A stretch of DNA of 64,000 nt from Apostichopus japonicus. Taxonomy: Eukaryota > Echinodermata > Holothuroidea > Aspidochirotida > Stichopodidae. Positions 1 through 45,440 of this stretch are shown here, piece after piece. The stretch lies in contig NC_092562.1 in NCBI RefSeq assembly GCF_037975245.1, positions 25,822,554-25,886,553 on the forward strand, written 5' to 3'. Position 1 is the first letter of the stretch; every line of letters begins with the position of its first letter. The position numbers and the translations under genes are program-made. The notes beneath the pieces were generated by a model. That model ran no database searches. It was not told the origin of the DNA and saw only the letters and a list, made by a program, of their open reading frames with translations.

Positions 1-274
1 GTCTGCTTCAAACTTTGGGATTGTTTTTTGAGACTATAGTGGAAGCAAATCTCACATAACTTTGTGGTGACAACTTTATTTATTTATTTTTTTCAAATGA
101 TGAATACTTTGCTGTTTCTTTTTTCCAGCAGGAATGAAAAGCCAAATATCTAAGTCAAGGGTGAGGTTTCCTGTGATGTACGACACCAGTGTGGAGGCAA
201 CAACAGAAGAGGAGAACTGTGTTATATATGGCTTAAAGACATGTTTTAAGATGATATATTGGTACCCTTCGCAG

Positions 275-342
275 AACAAAAGAGTTTATCCAAGAGCCCA
301 AAAAGCAAAGGAACAAGTACCATAGAGAAAAAAGATGGAAGA
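275..342 (+). CDS. possible internal coding exon of an unidentified gene
   Basis: An acceptor (ttcgcag) precedes this stretch and a good donor (gtgagt) follows it. It is open in the frame reading QKSLSKSPKSKGTSTIEKK, a basic Ser/Lys-rich peptide. It ends in phase 0, which matches the candidate terminal exon at 1823-1903. No family is recognised. The stretch is short and low in complexity, so chance is a real alternative; the palindrome at 479-1568 would lie in the intron between the two. Confidence 0.25.
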
Positions 343-478
343 GTGAGTTTAACTATTGTACCCAACTGTTTAATGATATTAAAGATACTTTTCATAACCT
401 GTTTTAAAAAAAAAAACAGTCTAGTATATCATTTACGTGCAAGCTTCATAAGTTTGGTCAAATTTTCACTGATCTGTA

Positions 479-1568
479 GAGCGGGAGTCGAGAGGGTTTG
501 GTTAGCTGGGAAGGTAACCAATTGCCTGGTACATCACAATGTTCACAATGCATTCCTGTATATGAAACCTGACGACTGGCAAACCGACTGTGGTGGATGT
601 GGCTGGGAGAGCAATTTTAAAGTCACCTAATAGCTAACCTAGATCAGTTTTCATGGTAACCACATCAAAGTAAGAACAATGTGTCAGGTATGGCCCCAAG
701 AGCAACAAATGGCCATCGCCAGTAATTATTGGTGGTGGGGTACCCCTGCCAGTGATCAACAATTGACCCCTCACGGCTGACCTAGGTCAGCTCATGAGGT
801 AACCACTTGAAACCTACTGGAAAATGTTGGTTAGGACTTCAGATACAAGGGATGGGCATTGCCAGTAATTTTTATTGGTGGGGTACCCCTGCCAGTAGAC
901 CCCCAATATGCCCATCCCCTCATTGACCTAGGTGAGCTCATGATTTGACCAGTTGAAACCTACAGGAAAATGATAGGTATCACTTCATATGTAAGGATGG
1001 GCATTTCCAGTATTTTATATTGGTGGGCCACCACTGCCAGAGTCCGCCCATCCCTTACATATAGAATCCTGTCAATCATTTTCCAGTAGTTTTCAACTGG
1101 TTATATCATGAGCTCATCTAGGTCAATGGGGGATGGGCATTTTGGGGGTCTACTGGCAGGGGTACCCCACCAATAAAAATTACTGGCTATGCCCATCAGT
1201 TGTATCTGAAGTCCTAACCAACATTTTCCAGTAGGTTTCAAGTGGTTACCTCGTGAGCTGACCTAGGTCAGCCTTGAGGGGTCAATTATAGATCACTGGC
1301 AGGGGTACCCCACCACCAATAATTACTGGCAATGGCCATTTGTTGCTCTTGGGGCCATACCTGACACATTGTACTTACTTTGATGTGTTACCATGAAAAC
1401 TGATCTAGGTTAGCTATCAGGTGACTTTAAAATTGCTCTCCCAGCCACACCCACCACAGTCGGTTTGCCAGTCGTCTGGTTTCATATACAGGAATGCACT
1501 GTGAACATTGTGATGTACAAGGCAATTGGTTACCTTCCCAGCTAACCAAACCCTCTGGGCTCCCGGTC
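479..1568. mobile_element. 1.09-kb palindromic (foldback) element with TA flanks
   Basis: The whole segment is an inverted repeat: the left arm begins GAGCGGGAGTCGAGAGGG and the right arm ends with its near complement. The turn lies near 1025, at GGTGGGCCACC. A TA dinucleotide lies immediately outside both ends (477-478 and 1569-1570), as in elements that duplicate TA on insertion. Each arm is built from diverged direct units of about 144 bp, shown by the recurring gggtacccctgccag block at 738 and 881 and its variant near 1025. No transposase is encoded. The same 40-odd residue peptide can be read from both arms, which follows from the symmetry and is not evidence of coding. Confidence 0.8.
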
Positions 1569-1822
1569 TATTGGGATCATTATTAACATGATTAACATAA
1601 TTATTAAGCTTTGAAAAATAACTTGGTGTTATGCTTTGCAAAGCTAATAATTATTTGGTAAAGCTGCTATTCCTGGCTTATAATTTGAGGGACCTAGATT
1701 TAAATGTATACTTCCCAATATGTTATAAAATTTTAATGTAAATGTATGTTTATGATAATGTGAGTTATCATGTGCTATATCTGTATCTGTGCTTACACGT
1801 ATATCATATTTTCTGTTCACAG

Positions 1823-1903
1823 GTCAATAATGGTGCAGCTTTTGGCTTCCTGAAGACAAGTGGGAGGCCATTTGTAGTTAAGAGAAACACTCTTTGTTCG
1901 TGA
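1823..1903 (+). CDS. possible terminal coding exon of an unidentified gene
   Basis: A strong acceptor (ttctgttcacag) precedes a phase-0 frame reading VNNGAAFGFLKTSGRPFVV and then a few more residues to a TGA. An AATAAA lies at 2048-2053, about 145 bp past the stop, as expected for a last exon with a short 3' UTR. The phase matches the candidate exon at 275-342. The peptide is too short to assign to a family, and chance cannot be excluded. Confidence 0.3.
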   Translation, partial: VNNGAAFGFLKTSGRPFVVKRNTLCS

Positions 1904-2047
1904 AGACTTAACTGGTGTCGATTTGGGGTACCACTTTAAAACGAAAGTCATGAGGAACCCTTGCCCAAGATTCAACTTTGCATTATTGTGCAGTGCTATA
2001 CTTTTGCGATTCATGTTTGATCCATTAACTTGTCTTAACTTTGTTGG

Positions 2048-2053
2048 AATAAA
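2048..2053 (+). terminator. AATAAA poly(A) signal candidate
   Basis: Canonical hexamer 145 bp downstream of the TGA of the candidate exon at 1823-1903. It is meaningful only if that exon is real. Confidence 0.25.
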
Positions 2054-2198
2054 ATCATATTTTCAGATTTTTGTTTACAGTGATTTCTTCTCTATCTGTC
2101 GAAAGTCAGCCTTTGTAGACATCAGAAGTTTTATCAGAAATAAATACTGCCAATGTACACATTATTTGTGTTTCTTCTGCTCTCTTTTCTTTCAGTGA

Positions 2199-2575
2199 TG
2201 CTAGTCAGTGAAACTAGTCGGGTTTAATTCTTTCAGTGATTCTAGTCAGTGCAACTAGTCAGTCGATACCGACTAAGAAAGGTTAGTCGGGAGAGGCACC
2301 ATCCTGACTAATGTAAAACCTGCTATAAACTAGTCGGTGGCTCATATAAATTAGTCGGTAAAGACCGACTAATGTCACCAACTAATGTAACTGACTAATA
2401 TACATTTACCGACTAAGAAATTGTTGATCGACTAAGTTGACGGACTAAGATGACCCACTAAGAAATCCAACTGACTAAGGAATAAATTAGTCGGTATATC
2501 AACTGACTAAGGCTATGTTAGTCGGGAGAGGCACCAGATGGACTAACGTTATGTTAGTCGGTGAACCAATTTAAG
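2199..2575. repeat. array of GACTAA/TTAGTC motifs in both orientations
   Basis: More than a dozen exact GACTAA or TTAGTC hexamers occur in about 375 bp, mostly in the longer contexts ACCGACTAAG and AAATTAGTCGGT. Spacing is irregular and both orientations are mixed, so the single strand could form many alternative hairpins. A longer block, gttagtcgggagaggcacca, occurs twice, about 235 bp apart. No ORF fits. Subterminal motif clusters like this are typical of some DNA transposons, but no terminal repeats were found. Confidence 0.7.
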
Positions 2576-2749
2576 TTTTCAGTGTGCTTGGTGAGCATTG
2601 ATTCGTGACCAGCTTGAATTCGATTACGATATAGGTTGCTAACTTCAGCATTGTGTTATACTATTTGACGTTTCTGTACGTAGGACATAATGGTATAACG
2701 GTGGTTTATTATTACGTCATCAAGCAAATAAAGATTTTCAGTACAACCC

Positions 2750-2798
2750 ATTCAAGCCTGAAGAAGGGATTGGATTCTTTATCCTAAAAGTCTTGAAT
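2750..2798 (+). repeat. hammerhead-ribozyme-like retroelement end, diverged
   Basis: A 7-bp outer helix, ATTCAAG (2750-2756) with CTTGAAT (2792-2798), encloses CTGAAGA (2758-2764), which fits the hammerhead core CUGANGA. A second helix pairs AGGGAT (2765-2770) with ATCCT (2781-2785). An AAAA-GTC segment follows where GAAA and an NUH cleavage triplet are expected. The GAAA box is altered and stem III has almost no loop, so self-cleavage is doubtful. Similar motifs lie elsewhere in the window, which points to a dispersed retroelement terminus. Confidence 0.4.
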
Positions 2799-4242
2799 GA
2801 AACGAAGAAAGGTGAGATCTTTTCACAAGTAGGAAAGATTTTGCATGGACATGATTTTCAATGGAAACTCAGTTAAAGCCTAACAGCATATATTTGCAAT
2901 GTTAATGGTGACTCTTTCCGCGGAATCACCGCGGACTCCTTACACAAGGATACGGCAAAATGTGTTACACATTGCCCTTTCATTTTACAGCAAAAGCTGA
3001 CACAGAGGCGGTTTTATTTTCCGGTTTGTAAATAAAATATCAACAATTATAATTATTGAATACACCGACACTTTCAGAAGAAACTCATTTAGTTATACAT
3101 ATCGATTATTTTGAATTTAATAGTATGACGGGCTGAGGCTGAAGTTCTTAGTGTCATCAAGAAAAATAGCATAAATATTCTTCTCTTCAAGTTCTTGCTT
3201 ATTTTTGGGTGGGGAAATGGGTGAGAACACGTATTTCCCAGTCTGAAACGAATTATTAATTGAAAAGCCATTGTAAGTTTATCAATTATTTGAATAATAT
3301 CCTAAAATGTTCTTCATTTTCATATAAACAATGGGATCCCTGGTATATAAAAAAGTTAAACTTTATACATGTCATTGTGTTGTTGCTGTTGTTGCTATTG
3401 TATTTTGCGCGATTAAAATTAATAACCAAGTATTTCGGTAGAACAATATGTTCGTACATCAAATTTGTAATAATGCAAACAGGTCGAGACAAACGGAAAT
3501 TTTAGGTTTTTGCTACGAAACCACCTCCCTTCCACCACTGACACCACTGTTATTGTCTTCTTAGTAAACTGCAGTTACCCACCACATAAGTCACGCTCTC
3601 ACCCTTTTTGTCTACCACCTACCCCTCCCCCCGCTCTCCCCTCCTCAAACACACGTTCATACCCCCAATTCCCCCGCTTTCCTCTTCTCTACATTTAGCT
3701 AAACGTTACTACTCACTATAACTTTGTGGTATACAACTACGTGTTTCAACTAACCTGTACTTTTTCATTCTTTTTCCATCTGTGGTAACTGCTATAGTCA
3801 CGCGTGACTTTATTTCCAATCTCTCCGTCTGAACTCTGTTGCTGGTTGTTTTTCTCTTGAACCCATGCCTATATATACCGAATCAGATGAACAGGCGAGT
3901 CTAAGTTATTTCCTAAGCTTAATTGATACACAAAATTCAGTCAAATAAGTTCATAAAATGAAATATGTAGAACATTGACAAATGACTGGCTTTAAAAAAC
4001 GTGTCTAATTGTAAAGGTATACCTAGTTCTAAAAATCATGTTTCGGACTTCAGAGCTTGTATTACACTGTTACGAGTTAAATCGCCATATTTTTTTTGTC
4101 CAATTAACACGTCGTTTATATATGCTATCTTTATGACGGCCACATAGATCCATATACATTACTATGTGGGCGGGCCAAAAAAAAGGGGGGGTGGGAGGTG
4201 GGTATTTATGTCTCGAATTTCTAATGGAAGCATCACAAAATG

Positions 4243-4294
<52 letters not shown>
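4243..4294. repeat. (TA)n microsatellite
   Basis: An uninterrupted TA dinucleotide run of about 50 bp. It abuts the left side of the tRNA-like repeat at 4329-4588, and a shorter TA run abuts that repeat's right side. Confidence 0.95.
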
Positions 4295-4297
<3 letters not shown>

Positions 4298-4328
4298 AAA
4301 TGATTTTCGAGTTGGTTAGCATCATGTT

Positions 4329-4588
4329 TGATCTCTAGAGTAAGGCAAAATATGTCACCACAACAGAACTAGTATTGTTCGATACAGGTGACAAACGCCT
4401 ACAGTGGAATTACGACCTTCCTAACCGGTTTAGAACCTCTGGACATAAAATCAGCGTCCATGGCCTAGTTGGTTAGGGTGTCCGCGTACAAAGCGGGAGG
4501 CCCGGGTTCGAATCCCGGTGGAGGCTGGAAGTTTTTTCACTGTTCTTGATTTTCCAACTCATTACGATTTTCATTTATATATATATAT
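4329..4588 (+). repeat. dispersed repeat with internal tRNA-like domain, copy 1
   Basis: Shares about 250 bp with 61130-61378. Order: about 125 bp of non-tRNA sequence starting atctctagagtaaggcaaa, a 72-bp tRNA-like domain at 4454-4525, a roughly 55-bp tail, then TA repeats. In the tRNA-like domain GCGTCCA pairs with TGGAGGC (one mismatch), there is a box-A-like TAGTTGGTTAGGG, a CCGC/GCGG anticodon stem and a box-B GGGTTCGAATCCC. The second copy has lost the same anticodon triplet, so this is a repeat and not a tRNA gene. A SINE normally starts with its tRNA part; here that part is internal. Confidence 0.8.
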
Positions 4589-4898
4589 ATATCTTTGGCC
4601 AAACACAGTTTCTTTGTTAAATCAAATAGTCAAGAACAAAACATTTTGAAAGTTTGGTTAGTTTAGATTTCATAAGTGTGAGGGCAGTTTGTATACAATT
4701 ATCGCGAAATGTAATAAGTATACTTCCTGGTTAATTCGGGTTCATTGTCGATACTTACCCTCTTCCATTTTTCGTTTCAGATTGTATAAAATCGAGAGTA
4801 TGAATCTATCATATATGCATGAACATACACGAAGGCTGATCCAGAGGGACTACGTTGAGTGTTGGGAAATTTCGAGGAAGAATATTGAAGTGACTTAC

Positions 4899-4985
4899 CT
4901 TCACGTTTATTCCTTTGCATTCATATTGATCTCCTCCAGCAACGGCCGCATCAGGAGTAGAATAAAGAACTGATGATTCTTCCAT
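4899..4985 (-). CDS. first coding exon of an unidentified minus-strand gene
   Basis: On the minus strand an ATG at 4985 opens 29 codons reading MEESSVLYSTPDAAVAGGDQ and then YECKGINVK, ending exactly at a consensus GTAAGT donor (phase 0). An in-frame TGA lies eight codons upstream, so this is the first possible Met. The composition (acidic, small residues, no low complexity) looks coding. The next exon should lie below 4899 or beyond the window edge; none was identified. The protein family is not recognised. Confidence 0.55.
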
Positions 4986-5045
4986 TCTGTCACGTGGTTT
5001 GCCGATTCAAATAAGAATTAAAACAGACTCACGTGACACTTAAAT
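4986..5045 (-). promoter_or_regulatory. two CACGTG E-boxes upstream of the orphan exon
   Basis: CACGTG occurs at 4991-4996 and 5030-5035, both in an extended TCACGTG context (the second reads TCACGTGAC). They lie 6 and 45 bp upstream of the minus-strand ATG at 4985. This resembles the USF/MITF/TFEB type of site, including the CLEAR element of lysosomal genes. The assignment is inference; the transcription start is unknown. Confidence 0.35.
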
Positions 5046-8000
5046 CAGCAAAATAAAGATTGTAAAACAGCTTCTATAGTGCAATATTACGCCCACTCTC
5101 TGCGAAGTTCTTGTCCAAGAAAAAATGGTTCCATGCAACTTCAAAAGTTAATAACAAATGAACAGCTTCTGCCCCGCATAAAATATGCAAAGTATGATGG
5201 CATAAAATGATAGTTAACGGAAACGTATGATTATCACATAGTCAATATTGATGTTTATTTTGATAAGTAACATCAATTCTCAATATTTGAAAAATCCATT
5301 TTGGCAGTAACTCAACATACTATAGCAGTAAGTGGTACTGTTGAACATTAGCTGGTGGTAGACGTCAGTTAAGTGGTAATATCGCTTCCTTAAAATAGCT
5401 ACTAGATTTATCCGCAGGTGTATGTCAACAAGAAAAGTAGCCTAGGAAAACAACAACAAAATTACACTCCTTGAAAATCGGATTCGATCCAAAGAGATGA
5501 CTTGAACCAGGTTACTTTGCAAAACATTTTCAAAACATCAATTTGAAATATAAATAGGCCAGCACGTTTCAAGTAAGTATATGTTGGCTGTAGAATCTTC
5601 TCGGCAATTTAATCCATTTATCCTTTTATATACCGTTCCTTTATTACGATTTTAAACAATTAATCGATATTGTTAGTTGATCCATTCCAGAAAATACATC
5701 CGATATTTCTTACAAAATGAAACATTTCTTTAAATGAAGAGAAAATGGATTGAGAACAGTCAGTGTTTCTGCCTGTGAAGTCAATAACACTGAGATCGAT
5801 GGCTTGAACATCTTCGTTCGTTATAAAGCGCATCCTTGTATGTCAATCTTCCTTTCTGGCATTGACAAAATAACACGCTTATGTCAAAGCAGAGGAAGTA
5901 AGATATAATTTTGCTAACAAGTAAGTTACGCACAACATCTAATCTCTTGTCTCATATGGTTCATGTTCATCGGATGTCGGCTAATTGTATTTTCTTTAAC
6001 AGCTGTTACATGTCTTTCGAAGGTGCGGATGGATCGATTTCTATTCAATAAAATATGGAGTATTTTTTCTCTCTAAATTGGGATTGAGTGAAACTTCAAT
6101 CTTTGCCTTTGACTGAAGTATTTATTATTATGGCTGATGACGTCATGTATACAGAGTCGTGTATTTAATACCCTAGGAATTATAGACATAACTTTAAAAA
6201 CAAGAAGCGGAAAATTGTTCCGAGGAATTTAGTTAACGAGGATACAAATGGTTAAGGTGTGTGAATCCACGCTCTTTTCAACCACCATAAAAACCAATTA
6301 AGCAGAAGATAACACTGTGAATACGATATAAGACGTCCCAGATAACTGCCAGGTCTGACCAAAAGCTACCCCACTGACGATTCGCAACACCGTCGACCCC
6401 GATACTTCCATGTACAAACGATGATCACTATAAGATGCAACAGAAACTATAGAGAAAGATGTATCGATGATGGTTGAGACTTCGATTCGTTTCTTTCTAG
6501 TCGCGAAATCTTCTCGATAACTCTAAAAAGACCAAAGACTGAAATGTGACTCTCACTCGACTTTGGTGTAACTCTTCACACGTTACTTTCTCTGACGTCA
6601 CAGCAATGATAATAATAATAATAATAATCGTATATAATTAGTTCTAATACAGGAAAGGCTATAGATGTATAAATGTCACGTCATATTTCTCATATTAAAT
6701 ATTATTTTTAATAACGTATAACACGCGATCTGACTCTATATATTTTGCACTCTAATCAAACTGGTAGTTTCTTTCAAATTTTAAGATTGAAAGTCAATCA
6801 GCTATAAATTGAATTTCAATCTATCAAGTTAAAAGAGATTGATCTGTTTGGTATTAGTCATATGGGTATTGGTGGGGAGGGAGGGGTGAAACATTTACCT
6901 ACCATTTTATGAATTATAAATGAAATTATGTAGAAAAGTACAATGTGCCATGGATAACGAACTAACAATATGCAAGGATACATACAGAGAGTTGTGAGTC
7001 CGGTTTCAACACTCAGAATTTGATATGTTCCATCCTCAAGGGGAGAGTGGGGAGGTACTATTTACACACGGTGTCATTAGGCTACTTTGTTACATTGTAA
7101 AGTATAATATTGATACTTTGTGTAATTATAGACAGATGGGTAAACAGCTGAAATCCGTACCGCATAAATGCTTGCCCGGATGGAATACAGCGCTTAAATT
7201 GTCGATATGATTTTAGTCCTTTGAAAATTCACCTCAACTTTATTTTTATCGAGGGCGTCCTTTCTGTTATACGACGGCAGGCTGTATCTACTCAGGTTTT
7301 TTTTTTTTCATGGTTTATCCTTTGCGTTTTCTTGCAAAATTTCAGCATTCCTCTCAAGGGAATTTTGGGACTGGCCCTGTAAACATGAAAAAAGTCCCTG
7401 AGAATATGAATATGCATATTGAATATTGCTTAAAGCTGCAATTTATATTGAAATTGTGATTAACATTGTGCTATACCGAGCAATACTCGCATTATTTGAA
7501 ATATCATCACAGGAGGTTCTGAAAAGACCGGGAGGTAGGAAATTGGTAATAAAAATCCATAACATTAGTGGAAAACAACATTTTTCGTAACATGAGTTAA
7601 AAGGTTGATAATTCACTAATAATAGGAGCAGCTAAACGGTTTTATCCACTGAGATTGAAAGGTGTTGAATTATGCGTAATTATATTACATGGCTATGAGA
7701 GTGACATAGTTACACCACAACAAAACTGACTTCAAAAAGAAACATCATATCCTACTTAGTGTGAGAATGATTTTGTTCAACGAAACACTTCTCTTGTAGC
7801 CAAATGTATTATTATTACCAAACTCTAATTTGAACAAGCCCCACCCTGTTCCAACTTTATGTTGAAACACAATCTAACCTAGCCGTAAGAAACAGATAAA
7901 GTTAGCATTTTTGTAGGACATATTCTGGTCAAAACACTGTTTTGCGTGCCCTGTCATCATTGAACACACTGTACTGCGGTGCTGTATTGATAACGCAGAC

Positions 8001-9665
8001 GACAGTTGTCCACAGTGTATATGTACACAGCTGATGGAAGGACCTCTCGAAGAAACCACAAGACATATTAACATAAAGTGAAGTCATTCCACACACGTGA
8101 AAGGGCGATGTAAGACTGAGCTTATGCTACGTTGTTTTGTTAACCTGAGTGGTAAGTCAAATCTGTTTCATTACAAAAATCGTTTAACTTTATAACGTTT
8201 TGTAGTCATAATGTTAGATTGTTCGTAACTGTTGGATGCTCAGAGTAAGAACGTTACCATACATGTGGATTTATTGCTTTGAACAGTACCTTAATTAAAG
8301 AGTACAGACAGGTGTACTGTTGACGTGTTGTTAGTGATACCGAAGTGCATGTACGTAAAGTTGACTTTAAAATCCAATAAAGTATTGTCTTAGCTTTTCC
8401 AAGTAAAGTATATATATGCACAGGTGTTGGATCCATTTATTGGTCTCCCTTGCCTGACTGGAAGTAACCTTCCAAGTCATTTCAATCACAAAGTATAACT
8501 AAGTATGTGAATATAGTGTACAGATGTACTCTCAAATTAGTCCTATCATTAGGCCTAGCGAACCAACAATGGCAAAGATAATGTATGTTGCACAATTTCT
8601 AATTTATGTTGGGTTGTGCGTTCAGATAGCAAATCTTTGCTTGCAGAGAAATATCAAAACATACTTTTATCAGGTAAACCTTGTATTGGAAATAGGATTA
8701 AAATAAGATGTGAATAAAGAACAAGGCCAACTGGTACTAAATGATTTTAAGGCAGACCAGAATAGAAACTCATCACAAAATATACCCAATATTAATATGT
8801 ACCCCCTCGTTAGAGGACACCGTAAGTTCAGGTAGCCAGGCCATCTGAAAAGTTTTACCGAAAAGTCTTTAACCCTCCTGTGGAAAACAACATAACCTAT
8901 ATACTTTAATACTTTATCACTTTCATATGATGAACATGTGTCCAGACAATACATAATATGCCAAATTGATAAAGGAAAAGATACAAAGAAGGAAAACAAA
9001 AGCAAAGAAAACAAAAAGGCAAAGTTTTACTTCTCTTTAACTTGCAACGTGAGAAAATTATTCCGCAATGAAAAAGGTTCATTGATCAATATACAACAAA
9101 TTTTTACAGTACCATAACAACAAATCAAATTTAATTGAGAAAAGAAAACATGAAATTCTTGACTTGAGCAGTTCTGACTCCAACCAGCGACCTCTGGAGA
9201 TTACTGTAGTCATTATTAAGTCATTTTAACATATGGATTCCTATTCTAGCCAAAATTTCCTCCCCATTTCAAATTTGTTAATAAGTTTACATCCAGTTTT
9301 ACAACCAGTTTAATATACTCAATACTACTTTTGTCTTTATTTAAATAATTGTTATCTGGAGTAATGGCAAATATCATTCTCATTATAAAATCAGAGAAAA
9401 TGTAGATACATTAAATCAATCTATTGAATTACACAATTTTTTTCTTTCTTTTCGTAATCAACTATAAGCTTAAAACTGATTGGAAACATAACTTATTATA
9501 AATTCACCAGACCATAGTTGATGGCTGACAGAATGATTTGAGATGTTTCTAACATGTGTGACATAAAAATGCTGCTTTTCTCCAGATGTCATATTGTTGC
9601 CCTTTGACCTTGCACTAGCAATGAACTCTGTCTCATATTTAACCTCCCATCCTTTTGTTTCACAG
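5046..9665. other. no gene seen between the orphan exon and PLK2
   Basis: About 4.6 kb upstream of the first PLK2 coding exon with no convincing coding exon. Visible items are an (ATA)n run near 6608-6629 and scattered poly-T. A non-coding first exon and the promoter of PLK2 are probably here or further upstream, because the exon at 9666 begins at an acceptor; their positions cannot be determined by eye. Confidence 0.5.
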
Positions 9666-9746
9666 GGCACCAGACACAGGGAGGTACCTCAAAGATCCCT
9701 GTCGTTTGGATATCGCATACCTCAAATCATAGTTAGAGTAAGAGAG
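9666..9746 (+). other. PLK2: PLK2 5' UTR part of the first coding exon
   Basis: An acceptor (ttgtttcacag) ends at 9665, so an upstream non-coding exon is likely. The frame is open back through this segment, but the first ATG in the exon is at 9747 (context gagagATGG), which gives an N-terminus of about the length seen in PLK2. A longer frame would need an ATG inside the intron or an upstream coding exon. Confidence 0.6.
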
Positions 9747-44173
<34,427 letters not shown>

Positions 44174-44240
44174 AAGCCAAGCTTACTGCTCAGTACTACA
44201 TGAATATTCAACGTTCATCCCATTGTTACTTTTATCTGTC

Positions 44241-44588
44241 GATTGCAGGCATGCAGTTTCAATTGCAGGCATGCAATATTGATAGCAGGCATGTAATTTT
44301 GAATGCAGGCATGCAGTTTTGATTGCAGGCATGCAATTTTGAATGCTGGCCTGCAATTTTGAATGCAGGCATGTAATTTTGATAGCAGGCATGCAGTTTC
44401 GATTGCAGGCATGCAATTTTGATTGCAGGCATGTAATATCAAATGCATGACTGCATGCATGACTGCAATCTATATTCAAACATTCATCCTTCAGTTGCTT
44501 GATATTTTGATTGCAGCCATGCAATGACGATTGCAGTCGTGCAATTTCCATTGTAGTCGTGCAGATTCGAATGCAGGCATGCAGATAG
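44241..44588 (+). repeat. 20-bp hairpin repeats (10 + 4 units) after the PLK2 stop
   Basis: Ten units of exactly 20 bp run from 44241 to 44440 with no indel, consensus GATTGCAGGCATGCAATTTT. Four more run from 44509 to 44588. In many units ATTGCA and TGCAAT flank a 4-base loop (GGCA, or GCCA and GTCG in the second block), giving a 6-bp hairpin. The GCATG core resembles the RBFOX site. Long antisense frames here are a by-product of the repeat. Confidence 0.92.
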
Positions 44589-45302
44589 TGGCGTATTATT
44601 TTCATTGCCATCAACATTCATTGTCAAAGAGGACTGAGTCTATTACTTGCCACATATTTAAACAAGAAGTGAACTTTTTGTACCAGAAGGCTGCTTCAGT
44701 TTCCACAGTACTTGCAAATTAAGTATGTACCTTTCTAAGTTTTCATGATTTTACAGTACTTTCCTAAGATTTTGAATTCTGTCCATTTAAATTTGGTCAC
44801 AGATACAGACCTGTCACCGTTTGTCGATATTCTTGGCATTATTGAAATGTTACCAAGTTTGTAACAAATGTAGCTAAAGTACACATTTCACACTAGCATA
44901 TTTTCCTTTATTTTATTTTATTTTATTTCTGATGCAGTGTAATTATTTCAGAAATGCTTAAAAATAAGAGTCACAGTTATGTAAGGAAAATGTCAACTAC
45001 CATTGATCGCCAAGTAAAAGCCTTTGTTACATTATGTTAGCTTTATCTTAAAGATGTAATACTAATACCAATCTAAAAAAACAAATGTTACCTTTGTAAA
45101 AGAGCAAAATACTTGACAAACCAACATGTTGATTTCTACCATAAAATGGCATTCTGCATGTTATACATAGTACATGAGCTTTACGGGTGTACCTAAGCAA
45201 ACTTCAATTTGTCTCAATATATGTGTGCTTGTATATTACATGTATGGTATGGTCTGCATTGTTTCTACTAAACCCATGTGACTTCACAGTGTCTTGAGAT
45301 TT

Positions 45303-45440
45303 ACTCGCTTACCTGTCTCCCCACAACCTTAGCACCCTCATTCTACCGTGCCTAGAATGTCCTGGTAACCTTTTAACACTGCGCCCTCTATGACCGGCCC
45401 CACCAGTCACCGCCCTTCCTTCTCATTCTTCCACCATCCA
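45303..45440. repeat. dispersed repeat shared with 32953-33060
   Basis: Contains ttacctgtctccccacaacc, cctagaatg, cctggtaacc and cgcccttccttct in the same order as the copy in PLK2 intron 5. Class unknown. Confidence 0.65.

Larger units (their letters stand above)
2576..4328. other. no gene seen; hammerhead-like motif, CT-rich tract and (TA)n
   Basis: No supportable coding exon was found. The stretch contains the hammerhead-like fold at 2750-2798, a C/T-rich tract near 3590-3680, an A/G-rich tract near 4180-4205 and a pure TA microsatellite at about 4243-4294. Short ORFs here show no codon or motif signal. Confidence 0.5.

Noticed and set aside
430-1641. Identical ~44-residue peptides on opposite strands at both ends of the palindrome
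   Set aside because: Expected from inverted-repeat symmetry; no splice or family support.
2741-2811. Possible coding exon reading YNPFKPEEGIGFFILKVL
   Set aside because: The same stretch is explained by a hammerhead-like hairpin with a 7-bp helix, and it has no compatible neighbouring exon.
4454-4525. Possible tRNA gene
   Set aside because: Arms are partly paired and boxes A and B are present, but the same sequence sits inside a dispersed repeat at 61255 with a different anticodon loop, so it is repeat-derived.
44183-44617. Minus-strand frame of 144 residues, Cys/His/Asn-rich
   Set aside because: It reads through the 20-bp hairpin array antisense to the PLK2 3' UTR; the periodic residues reflect the repeat.
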